DNA of 64,000 bases, from assembly GCA_002400415.1 (NCBI GenBank), contig DGQP01000005.1, positions 342,243 through 406,242 on the forward strand. The letters are read 5' to 3'. The notes under the pieces were generated by a model. It was not told the origin of the DNA. It was given only the letters and a program-made list of their open reading frames with translations, and searched no databases. The position numbers were made by a program, and so were the translations under genes. Source of the stretch: Chitinophagaceae bacterium UBA4411. GTDB taxonomy: Bacteria > Bacteroidota > Bacteroidia > Chitinophagales > Chitinophagaceae. This document shows, piece by piece, positions 42,171-49,889 of the stretch (the stretch's first letter is position 1; every line of letters begins with the position of its first letter).

Positions 42171-43358
42171 TTAGTAGAGTTTATACAGCAGCCTCTTCAC
42201 CATCCTGAAATTGGTGATTACGGACAGTAGGATCAGTAACAGGGCAATAATCAAGATACTCCAGTGCAGGAAAGACGATAATTCCGGTCGGTCATACATC
42301 ACAAAATGGTGGAAGAGCCATTGCATCCCCTGTGTTAACAGCAGGGCAAAGAATACCACAAAAACATAAACAGGAATAAATTGCCGGGCTACATTTTTGC
42401 TCAGCCAGGAAGGAGAATAGCCCAATGTCAACAGTAGTTGCAGGCTGTCCTTACTGCGGGCAATAACAAGCTGAAGGTAAAATGAAAAGAGCATCAGTGC
42501 CAGGATAATGACGAGTATACCAAAAACGCCCAGGCCGGTAATAATACCCTGTAATATTTGTTTGGAACGGCCAAAAGCAGTTTTGTCTTTATTTACCCGG
42601 TAATGCTTTTGTTCAAGGAATTGAAGCAACTCGTTGCTGTTGGCATCTTTTGTCTTAATAAATACTCTTGATGCTTTTGTATCATCAACCCCTTCCAGGG
42701 TTTTGTTGGCCCAACTCAGGAAGGAGGAAGGGACAAGTACGGAGTTGACCCGATCAGAAAACGCCACGATGTTAGCCCTGAAAGTCTGTTGCCCCAATTT
42801 TCCTTCGCAGCGGAGTGTGATACTCAGATTCCCGGCCGTAGCTGTTGATACCTGCGACAAACCATAACTGGGGGCAAATACATTATACATTTCCAGGAAA
42901 TCGGAAGAAAAAATAACTGGTACGACCATCTGACCCTCACTCCAGGTAAAACTGGGCGGTACTGTATCTATAAAACTATGATCAAGGGCTTCAATAAAAA
43001 TATCTGACGAAAAAGGGATGACCTCTCCACCGCTGGCCACCACTTCAAATTTATTGGAAAGCAGGGGAGCCGCATCATCAATAAAAGGTTGCTGTTTGAG
43101 TTCTTCCACATCGGCAGGCCCGAAACGGTTATCCTGTCCCATGTTGTCATTAGTGATGAGCTTGGTAACAGATACATAATCAAAACCATTTTTCCGGATA
43201 CTTGTCTTCTTTAACAGCGATTGAATATTAAAGAACATCTGTAAAGAAGATAATAATAATAACACGCCAATGCCCAGCCCGATATAAGAAAACCAGCGGG
43301 AAGCTGCATTGGTTCCGGTAAGCAAAAGAGGTTTTATGGTTTTATAGCTAAGCGGCAC
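42171..43358 (-). CDS. FtsX-like ABC transporter permease
   Basis: A 395-residue membrane protein with one membrane helix near the N-terminus (about 24-46), a large extracytoplasmic domain (about 50-265), and three C-terminal helices (about 275-390). This is the four-helix FtsX/MacB/LolC layout. The start is GTG at 43358, ten bases after the ATPase gene. The domain lacks recognisable motifs. Candidate roles are lipoprotein release or a mechanotransmission-type exporter; none can be chosen. Confidence 0.78.
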   Translation of the reverse strand: MPLSYKTIKPLLLTGTNAASRWFSYIGLGIGVLLLLSSLQMFFNIQSLLKKTSIRKNGFDYVSVTKLITNDNMGQDNRFGPADVEELKQQPFIDDAAPLLSNKFEVVASGGEVIPFSSDIFIEALDHSFIDTVPPSFTWSEGQMVVPVIFSSDFLEMYNVFAPSYGLSQVSTATAGNLSITLRCEGKLGQQTFRANIVAFSDRVNSVLVPSSFLSWANKTLEGVDDTKASRVFIKTKDANSNELLQFLEQKHYRVNKDKTAFGRSKQILQGIITGLGVFGILVIILALMLFSFYLQLVIARSKDSLQLLLTLGYSPSWLSKNVARQFIPVYVFVVFFALLLTQGMQWLFHHFVMYDRPELSSFLHWSILIIALLLILLSVITNFRMVKRLLYKLY

Positions 43359-43368
43359 GGGTTCTTAT

Positions 43369-44010
43369 TTATAAATAAAATAATCGGGTGAAGGGGAAAT
43401 AATCAATCCGTTCCAGGTCGGCAAAGACAATGCAGGCATTGCGTTCCCGGCTTTCTTCCAGCATCAGTTCCATTGCTTTTTGAGAATTTTCATTATCCAA
43501 ATGGCTGAAGGGCTCATCTAATAATAAGAAATCGAAAGGTTGTAATAGGGCACGAATGATAGCTGCCCGCTGTTGTTCACCATAGGAACATATCCTTGCT
43601 TTCGAAGACAGCTTATTGCCGATACCGAGCCGGTTGGCCATGTACTGAATTTTTTCTTTAGTATGATAAGGATTCAATTGCCTTTTGATCTCTAAATTTT
43701 CCAATACAGTCTGTTCGGCGAATAACCGCAGGTCCTGGAAAACGATACTGATATGATTGCTGCGGTGCAACGCAAAATCTTCTGCATTGAACTGGCTGAT
43801 GTTTTTATCTCCATACTTTATGGTGCCGGTATATTCTTCCCGCATGCCATACAAAAAATGCATGAGTGAAGTTTTACCACTTCCGGAGGGTGCCACAATC
43901 TTGATCATTTCTCCTTTGGAGAATGCAAGGTCTTTGCCCCAGATCTCAGAACTGGCTTTCCGGTTTTGTTCAAAATAAACAGGTAATAGCTGTTGTAGCT
44001 GTAATTGCAT
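43369..44010 (-). CDS. ABC transporter ATP-binding protein
   Basis: Nucleotide-binding subunit of 213 residues when started at ATG 44010 (MQLQLQQLLPVYFEQNRK). Walker A APSGSGKTSLMHFL, Q-loop IVFQDLRLF, Walker B FDFLLLDEPFSHLD are clear. The ABC signature is unusual (ICSYGEQQRAAIIRAL in place of LSGGQ). The H-loop is also odd: IVFADLERID has no histidine where one is expected. Works with the permease downstream. Confidence 0.85.
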   Translation of the reverse strand: MQLQLQQLLPVYFEQNRKASSEIWGKDLAFSKGEMIKIVAPSGSGKTSLMHFLYGMREEYTGTIKYGDKNISQFNAEDFALHRSNHISIVFQDLRLFAEQTVLENLEIKRQLNPYHTKEKIQYMANRLGIGNKLSSKARICSYGEQQRAAIIRALLQPFDFLLLDEPFSHLDNENSQKAMELMLEESRERNACIVFADLERIDYFPFTRLFYL

Positions 44011-44027
44011 AGTTGCAATAATAAGAA

Positions 44028-44061
44028 AAACCACAGGTTCTTTTCAGGAAGCCTGTGGTTT
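44028..44061 (-). terminator. Hairpin after the DUF4836 gene
   Basis: AAACCACAGG and CCTGTGGTTT separated by 14 bases, flanked by A/T runs. It lies between the DUF4836 stop and the ABC ATPase start on the minus strand. Confidence 0.7.
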
Positions 44062-44083
44062 AATTATAATGATGTGGTTAAAT

Positions 44084-45778
44084 TTATTTAGCAGGTGCAG
44101 GCACAACTTGTACAGAATCCACACCGGGGGTATCCCATTCTCTCCGGTAGGCTTCTTCTCTTTTCTTTTCCTGCTCTCTCATTTTTACTGCGATAAACCC
44201 AAGATAGTTGTTCAGTTGTTTCAGGCTGTTGGTGTTTTTGTCCACCATATTAATTTCCATATAACTATCTGTACCGCCGTCTTTAAACTCGCCACCATGG
44301 AAAACGATATCCTGCCATACTTTTAATGACTGGTCAGCAATCAGTGTTGCCGTTGAGTCATCAGCAAAAGATGGTTTTGAACCACTGATGAATTTTTGGA
44401 TATCCAGGAAACCACCCATGGGGTGTCCTTTAATCTTGCTGATAAAAGAATGGTCCGTTTTAGCAGCCCCGAATGTATGTACCGAAACAGAATCATTGCC
44501 TGCAATAAACCAGTTATCTTTCAGCAGGTAGGGTATTTTATTTACAAAATCATTGGCGCTTGCACCGGCTTCCTGGCTGATCTTTTCTTTCAGGATAGTC
44601 ATCAGTTTCTCAAAAGAAGGCTTATCAGCTACAGAAGTGGCAAATAACAGCTTCGCATCGGGTTGGGTTGACTTGTAAGTACTCGTAGAGCCATCATACA
44701 TCGTTATGGTCTTTTCCTTTTCACCAAAAGAGAAATCGGATACAGAAAGCAGCAGGTCTCCTTTATTGGCTTTCACGAAATCCTCCAGGCTGAAACCAGC
44801 CTCTGCCAGGAACATATTTACAAGACCATCCACGCCCAGCAGGGATATAAATTCTTTTACTCCTTCGGGTGGATAGTTCATCGCAATCACAGCCGCCACA
44901 TCACCGGCAGGAATACTCTTCAGCATGTCTTCATTTATATTCTTCATGCTGTATTTCTTATAAATAGCTGCTAACTCCTTATTATAATAGCTTCTGCCTT
45001 TTGCAGTAATCCTGCCATTGTCAAAGCTGATGGTGGCGGCGCTGATATTGCCTTCAAACAAAAGACTTGCTTTGGTGATAGCAAGCATAGCCGGCAGCGC
45101 ATTGCTGTAAAGGGAGCCGGCATTCATCCAGAAATGAACATCTCCATCTTCTTTCATCAGGGAGGCAAATTTTGAATTGCTGCCGAGGCTTTTGCTGCCT
45201 TTCAGGTCATATATTTCTCTGGCAAATTTCAGCAGGCTGTCGGTATCAAACCGGCGGCTTTTCCCGCTGTTGCCCATCATAGAAGCACCACTGTTAATAT
45301 CGGGGTTATCCGCAATGAACACAAGGCGTTTATCATTCCAGGTAAGTACATTGCCGCGATCAGCAATTACCGATAAGCCCTCTTTTTTCTCCACCTTATC
45401 ACCATCGCCCTCTCTTACTTTGCCGATAAAAGTTTCAAACTTCTTTTCATCTTTAATGCCGCAGATAATGGCAGCATAACCACCACGGCCCCGGGTTTTC
45501 ATAAAGATGTAGGCATCTGATTTGATATCCACCCCCGACTCATCCGGGTTGTCAAGTATCTTTTTTGCCAGGTCATCTTTGACTTCTTCATTGGCAATTT
45601 TAAACCACTCACTTTTTTTAATCTCTTCCCAGGGCAGTTTGGAACTGAGGGAAGCGCCATCAATATGGACAACGATGGCCGCATCTTCCGGTACCGGCAC
45701 ACTGGCTTTGTTGGAACAGGAAGCGAATACAATCACCAGCGTTGCTAATAATGCCAGCGATGTTAGTTTTAATTTCAT
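44084..45778 (-). CDS. DUF4836-like lipoprotein
   Basis: A 564-residue predicted lipoprotein. Lipobox LVIVFASC places Cys21 as the lipid anchor, followed by SNKASVPVPEDAAIVVHIDGASLSSK, the start pattern of the DUF4836 family. The remainder is a soluble alpha/beta domain (two similar halves, each with repeated SDFSFG or FEGNISAATISFDNG-like segments). The C-terminus is charged, helical and Pro-rich. Function unknown. It follows hisS after 25 bases on the same strand. Confidence 0.75.
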   Translation of the reverse strand: MKLKLTSLALLATLVIVFASCSNKASVPVPEDAAIVVHIDGASLSSKLPWEEIKKSEWFKIANEEVKDDLAKKILDNPDESGVDIKSDAYIFMKTRGRGGYAAIICGIKDEKKFETFIGKVREGDGDKVEKKEGLSVIADRGNVLTWNDKRLVFIADNPDINSGASMMGNSGKSRRFDTDSLLKFAREIYDLKGSKSLGSNSKFASLMKEDGDVHFWMNAGSLYSNALPAMLAITKASLLFEGNISAATISFDNGRITAKGRSYYNKELAAIYKKYSMKNINEDMLKSIPAGDVAAVIAMNYPPEGVKEFISLLGVDGLVNMFLAEAGFSLEDFVKANKGDLLLSVSDFSFGEKEKTITMYDGSTSTYKSTQPDAKLLFATSVADKPSFEKLMTILKEKISQEAGASANDFVNKIPYLLKDNWFIAGNDSVSVHTFGAAKTDHSFISKIKGHPMGGFLDIQKFISGSKPSFADDSTATLIADQSLKVWQDIVFHGGEFKDGGTDSYMEINMVDKNTNSLKQLNNYLGFIAVKMREQEKKREEAYRREWDTPGVDSVQVVPAPAK

Positions 45779-45803
45779 AATTGATTTTTATTGATAGGGT
45801 TTG

Positions 45804-47174
45804 CTAAATGAAAGAGAAGTTTATTAACGCTTCTTGCGACAGGGTTTGCTGTTCCCCGGTTTTAATGTTTTTAAGTTTAACGGTACCTGCTTTTACTTCC
45901 TCCTCACCCAAAATAACCACATAAGGGATATTCTTTTTCTCAGCATATTTAAACTGCTTGTCAAATTTACTGTTCTCATGGTAAAGTTCGCCACGGACGC
46001 CTTTTTCTCTTAATGGCTGCAACAGGCTGAAAGCCACCTTACTTTCAGCGGTGCCCAGGTTGAAGAAAAGAACCTGGGTGCCAATATGAACTTCTTCCGG
46101 GAAGAGCTGCAATTCTTCCATTACATCATAGATCCTGTCCACGCCAAATGAAATGCCAACACCCGGGATATTGGGAACACCAAATAAACCTGTCAGATCA
46201 TCATACCGGCCACCACCACCAATACTTCCCATCTGAACATTATTCGCTTTTACTTCGAAGATACATCCAGTGTAGTAGTCTAACCCACGGGCTAGCGAAC
46301 TATTAAAAACAATTTTCTTTTTTTGAGCATCAGAAAGATGCGAAATAACATATGATACCTCATCAATTCCTTCAGCTGCAATCGAAGAATCCATTTTCAA
46401 ACTAGCAAATTGGTGTAGGCCAGGTGTTTCATCTGCAATTTTCAAAAATTTTTCAATCTTTGTCCAGTCATTTTGTGTAAAGCCTAGCTCAAATAGCTCG
46501 CTTTTTATTTTATCAATACCAACTTTGTCTAACTTATCAATAATTGAAGCAAAAGCTTTGGTTGTAATTGGTTTACCTGTTAATTCCGTTATCCCTGTCA
46601 ATACTTTCCTGTTATTGATTTTAATAGTACAATCAATATTTAATTTTTCAAATACCGTAAAGTATATGTTGATGAGTTCGACCTCATTCATCAATGATTT
46701 ACTTCCTACCACATCGGCATCACATTGGTAAAACTCCCGGTACCTTCCTTTTTGCGGGCGGTCAGCTCTCCACACAGGCTGCACCTGGTAGCGTTTGAAG
46801 GGGAAAGTCAGCTGGCTGTGATTCATAGCCACATACCTGGCGAAAGGAATAGTCAGATCGTATTTCAGTGCTCTTTCTGTTATGCCTTTGTTGTTTTTCC
46901 CTCGCAGCACTTTTTCAAAATCATCCCGTACCTGTTTTTCTTTTTCAGGGTTATCCAGACCGTTATTAAGTATTTTGAAGATCAGTTTATCCCCTTCTTC
47001 ACCATACTTACCCATCAGTGTATCTAAGTTTTCCATGGCCGGTGTTTCCAGCGGCTGAAAACCGTACAATTCAAATACATTCCGTATAGTACTGAGAATA
47101 TAATTCCGTTTGCGAACAACATCCGGTCCGAAATCCCTGGTGCCCTGTGGTAATCCAACTGTAACTTTTGCCAT
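45804..47174 (-). CDS. hisS: Histidyl-tRNA synthetase, with an AT-rich central segment
   Basis: Charges tRNA-His. It has 456 residues: class II motif 1 (LETPAMENLDTLMGKYGEE region), motif 2 (RPQKGRYREFYQCDADVVG), the HisA motif LARGLDYYTGCIFEVK, motif 3 (GVGISFGVDRIYDVM) and the C-terminal anticodon-binding domain. All catalytic landmarks are intact. The stretch encoding about residues 153-303 is far more AT-rich than either flank (see the separate entry), which points to intragenic recombination. It is three bases downstream of the phosphatase gene. Confidence 0.96.
   Translation of the reverse strand: MAKVTVGLPQGTRDFGPDVVRKRNYILSTIRNVFELYGFQPLETPAMENLDTLMGKYGEEGDKLIFKILNNGLDNPEKEKQVRDDFEKVLRGKNNKGITERALKYDLTIPFARYVAMNHSQLTFPFKRYQVQPVWRADRPQKGRYREFYQCDADVVGSKSLMNEVELINIYFTVFEKLNIDCTIKINNRKVLTGITELTGKPITTKAFASIIDKLDKVGIDKIKSELFELGFTQNDWTKIEKFLKIADETPGLHQFASLKMDSSIAAEGIDEVSYVISHLSDAQKKKIVFNSSLARGLDYYTGCIFEVKANNVQMGSIGGGGRYDDLTGLFGVPNIPGVGISFGVDRIYDVMEELQLFPEEVHIGTQVLFFNLGTAESKVAFSLLQPLREKGVRGELYHENSKFDKQFKYAEKKNIPYVVILGEEEVKAGTVKLKNIKTGEQQTLSQEALINFSFI
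46265..46715 (-). other. AT-rich mosaic segment inside hisS
   Basis: Lines 46441-46500, 46501-46560 and 46621-46680 are 33, 25 and 23 percent G+C by my count, against 57 percent at 46741-46800 and 52 percent at 46021-46080. The segment starts just after motif 2 and ends close to the LARGLDYYTG motif, so it covers the insertion domain plus adjoining catalytic strands. Reading frame is continuous. This looks like a replacement by homologous exchange with a low-GC relative, or a domain acquired as a unit. Boundaries are approximate. Confidence 0.65.
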
Positions 47175-47177
47175 TTC

Positions 47178-47669
47178 TTATTTCAAATGAGATGAAACCT
47201 GTGTAATACTATTTACCGAATATCTTTCAATAATCCTGTCGCAGACCTCACTGATCATTTTATACACTTCATGATAACCGGGTTCAGTACCATAATAAGG
47301 ATCAGGAATATCTAAATTTTTCCCGGGATATTGTTCGTTCATGAGCAGTATCGCTTTGCCGGGGTTAAATTTATTTTTGGCAATCCTCCTGATATCATCC
47401 AGCACATCGCCCGCCAGCGCATAAATCTTATCATAGTTATCAAAATCAGCGGCTGTAAATCTCCGGGATTTCTGCATTGAAATATCAATACCATTCAGCC
47501 GGGCCACTTTTTGAGATAGAGGATGTGGCGCTTCTCCGGTATGATAGCCATTTGTACCCGCACTTTCCACACTCCAGGCCAAGCCGGCTTCAAATGCCTT
47601 TTGTTGTAAAATGCCTTCTGCAAGCGGGCTGCGGCAAATGTTACCCAAACAAACCATCAGGATTTTCAT
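47178..47669 (-). CDS. Low-molecular-weight protein tyrosine phosphatase
   Basis: Phosphatase of 163 residues. The P-loop ILMVCLGNICRSPLAEG carries the catalytic Cys (C-L-G-N-I-C-R-S), and the DPYYG motif (IPDPYYGTEPGY) supplies the general acid aspartate. Both are fully conserved. It precedes hisS by three bases and is probably co-transcribed with it. In this phylum such phosphatases can act on tyrosine kinases of capsule export; none are in the window. Confidence 0.92.
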   Translation of the reverse strand: MKILMVCLGNICRSPLAEGILQQKAFEAGLAWSVESAGTNGYHTGEAPHPLSQKVARLNGIDISMQKSRRFTAADFDNYDKIYALAGDVLDDIRRIAKNKFNPGKAILLMNEQYPGKNLDIPDPYYGTEPGYHEVYKMISEVCDRIIERYSVNSITQVSSHLK

Positions 47670-47674
47670 GCCTG

Positions 47675-47682
47675 CAAAGATA
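47675..47682 (-). promoter_or_regulatory. -7 promoter box of the phosphatase-hisS operon
   Basis: TATCTTTG followed by CAGG on the minus strand, six bases before the ATG. This implies a leaderless or nearly leaderless transcript. Confidence 0.5.
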
Positions 47683-47785
47683 AGGAGGCCGGGGCTTGCT
47701 TCATACCGGGCTATTACAACAGTGCTTTAACTAAAAACATATGGAATCAATGTTTTGGCAGCATCTCATTATCAAACACACAGCC

Positions 47786-48622
47786 ATGACAAACAAAGAA
47801 ATTCTCCAATCGGACATGCTCGATATTTTGTTCGAGAAAAGAAATAAGGCCTATGGAGCTTATGCCCTGCGCCGCGGCTACGATCATCGTATGCTGCTGG
47901 CGCTTGGTTCTGGATTAGCAGTCATTTTTTCTGTGCTGCTGTTTAATATAATTGGCAGTAACAATGATGTATCCGGCGATCCTTTACCACAGAAAGAGGT
48001 AATTACGCTGCGAACAATTGAGATACCTGAGGAACCCCAAAAACCTAAAGAGCCGGAAAAGCCCAAAGAAAAACCTGCGGCCCCGAAAGTCATCAAACAG
48101 GTGGCTACGGCAAAGAATACAACGAATATTAAGATTGAACCGGATAAGGTTCTAAAGACAACAGAAATGCATGAAGTAACTGATCTGAAGGATAAGCAGA
48201 CAGGTACTGAAAACATTGCCGGTGACCCCCCGGGCAATATTGCTATCATAACAGAAAAACCTGCAAATACCGGCAATGCTGGAGGCGTGGCAACAGAAAA
48301 GCAAAATGATTTTATTATTAATGAGAGAGCTCCTGAATTTCCAGGTGGTGAAGAAGCGCTGGCCCGTTTCCTGTCACGTAACCTGACTACACCGGGTGAA
48401 CTGGAAGCGGGGCAGAAAAAAGCTGTCAGGGTCAGATTTACTATTGGCAGCGATGGCAGTATTTCTTTCATAGAGATAGCGCAAACCGGTGGCGATATGT
48501 TTGATAAAGAAGTAGTAAGGGTTTGTAAGAAAATGCCCCGCTGGAAACCGGCTATTCAAAACGGGGTGCATGTACCGGTAAGCTATGTACTGCCGGTAAC
48601 ATTTATCGGCACAGAACAGTAA
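47786..48622 (+). CDS. tonB: TonB family energy transducer
   Basis: Periplasm-spanning protein linking the ExbBD motor to TonB-dependent receptors. From ATG 47786 the 278-residue protein starts MTNKEILQSDMLDILFEKRN, the typical Bacteroidota TonB opening (ENRNKAYGAYxLR pattern), with one membrane helix (about 40-60), a Pro/Lys/Glu-rich linker (PEEPQKPKEPEKPKEKP) and a C-terminal TonB domain (FPGGEEALARFL ... VRVCKKMPRWKPAIQNGV). ExbB/ExbD are not visible here. Confidence 0.92.
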   Translation: MTNKEILQSDMLDILFEKRNKAYGAYALRRGYDHRMLLALGSGLAVIFSVLLFNIIGSNNDVSGDPLPQKEVITLRTIEIPEEPQKPKEPEKPKEKPAAPKVIKQVATAKNTTNIKIEPDKVLKTTEMHEVTDLKDKQTGTENIAGDPPGNIAIITEKPANTGNAGGVATEKQNDFIINERAPEFPGGEEALARFLSRNLTTPGELEAGQKKAVRVRFTIGSDGSISFIEIAQTGGDMFDKEVVRVCKKMPRWKPAIQNGVHVPVSYVLPVTFIGTEQ

Positions 48623-48657
48623 AAAATCCATAATTTTCGGCCCCTGAAAAAAATTAC

Positions 48658-48903
48658 ATGGCAGCAGAAGATTATGAGAAAAAAAGAAGGCAGCAGGTGT
48701 CCCTGGTTCGTTCCGTGCTGGATTATCTGGTGGGCGCCGGAATCGCAGGTTTTGGTGTGTTTATGATGATAAGGGACCGCTGGGAGCTGGATTTTAATGA
48801 AACATTCCCCCCGGGGAAAATAGATAAGTTCTTCGGAATTGTTTGTATTGCATATGGTATCTGGCGGATGTACAGGGGGTATAAGAAAAATTATTTCAAA
48901 TGA
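48658..48903 (+). CDS. Small membrane protein
   Basis: An 81-residue protein with two predicted membrane helices (about 17-37 and 56-72) and charged ends. The final YRGYKKNYFK is basic. It sits between tonB and the PstS-like gene, overlapping the latter by four bases (ATGA), as a typical accessory of this cluster in Bacteroidota. Function unknown. Confidence 0.7.
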   Translation: MAAEDYEKKRRQQVSLVRSVLDYLVGAGIAGFGVFMMIRDRWELDFNETFPPGKIDKFFGIVCIAYGIWRMYRGYKKNYFK

Positions 48904-49835
48904 TCAGAAGACGGGTTAGGGTATTACTGTTCATGTTTACATGCTGGCTGCTTGTTACCGGGTGTAAGTCGTATAAAGAACAGGAAAAAGAATTACCTGA
49001 TACATATAAGCGGGGAACGATCAGGGTCAGTGCAGATGAATCATTCAAACCCGTTATTGATGCGCAGGTGCAGGTATATGAATCCAATTACCCGGGAACA
49101 AAGATCATTGTTGATTATAAACCGGAAGCTGATTGTTTGCGGGATATGCTGGTGGATAGTGTAAGAATGGTGATCGCTACCCGAAAGCCCAGTGCTTCAG
49201 AAAAGGAAGCTGTATCGGACTCTTTGAAAGTTGGTGTGGATGACCTGGTGGTGGCCCGCGATGCTGTGGCCGTAATCGTTAACCCGCAAAGTGCGGATTC
49301 ATTTTTTACGATGAACGAGATCAAAGCTATACTCCGGGGGAATTTTAATAAAAATTTAATTCCTGTATTTGACGGGGTAAAAGCAACCAGTACCATACGT
49401 TTTATCATCGATTCAATATTGCGCGGGGATGCGCTGACCGGTAATGCGGTAGCGGCCAGGTCCAGTGAGGAAGTGATCGATTATATTGCAAAGACACCCG
49501 GGGCTGTTGGGTTTATCGGGGTAAGCTGGGTGGGAAATAAAGATGATGCTGCGCAATTAGGCTTTTTGAAAAGAGTGAACATCGCGAACATTGAAAGTGC
49601 ACACCTGCCGGGAAAATACGTGTTGCCCTACCAGGTCAACATTTATGACAGGAATTACCCGATGGTACGGGATTTGGTTTACATACTAAAGGAAAGTCAC
49701 AAAGGACTTGGACATGGATTCGGGGATTTTATGGCGGGAGAGAGAGGACAACTGATCTTTAAAAGAGCTTACCTGATGCCGGCTTTACGGGATTTTATTT
49801 TGCGTAAGGCAGAATTAAGGGATGACGGTCTGTAA
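48900..49835 (+). CDS. PstS-like periplasmic substrate-binding lipoprotein
   Basis: A 311-residue protein with a lipobox (CWLLVTGC, Cys22) and a periplasmic binding-protein fold of the PstS type: GTIRVSADESFKPVIDAQVQVYE, ATRKPSASEKEAV, KILRGNFNKN-like segment, SSEEVIDYIAKTPGAVGFIGVSWV. It lacks a companion PstCAB transporter and lies in a TonB-PstS-TPR set, so the ligand (phosphate or another anion) and role are open. The ATG overlaps the stop of the small membrane gene. Confidence 0.8.
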   Translation: MIRRRVRVLLFMFTCWLLVTGCKSYKEQEKELPDTYKRGTIRVSADESFKPVIDAQVQVYESNYPGTKIIVDYKPEADCLRDMLVDSVRMVIATRKPSASEKEAVSDSLKVGVDDLVVARDAVAVIVNPQSADSFFTMNEIKAILRGNFNKNLIPVFDGVKATSTIRFIIDSILRGDALTGNAVAARSSEEVIDYIAKTPGAVGFIGVSWVGNKDDAAQLGFLKRVNIANIESAHLPGKYVLPYQVNIYDRNYPMVRDLVYILKESHKGLGHGFGDFMAGERGQLIFKRAYLMPALRDFILRKAELRDDGL

Positions 49836-49889
49836 AAAGAAATGTACAAGTAATTATATTTACAACTCTTTAAAGTAAAAGAAAAGAAA

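Noticed and set aside
46270..46282. TAGTCTA word inside hisS resembling an operator half
   Set aside because: Single half-site within coding sequence, without the partner at the right spacing.
47884..48471. 195-codon frame opposite tonB
   Set aside because: Composition reflects the Pro/Lys-rich linker of TonB read backward; no domain or start signal.
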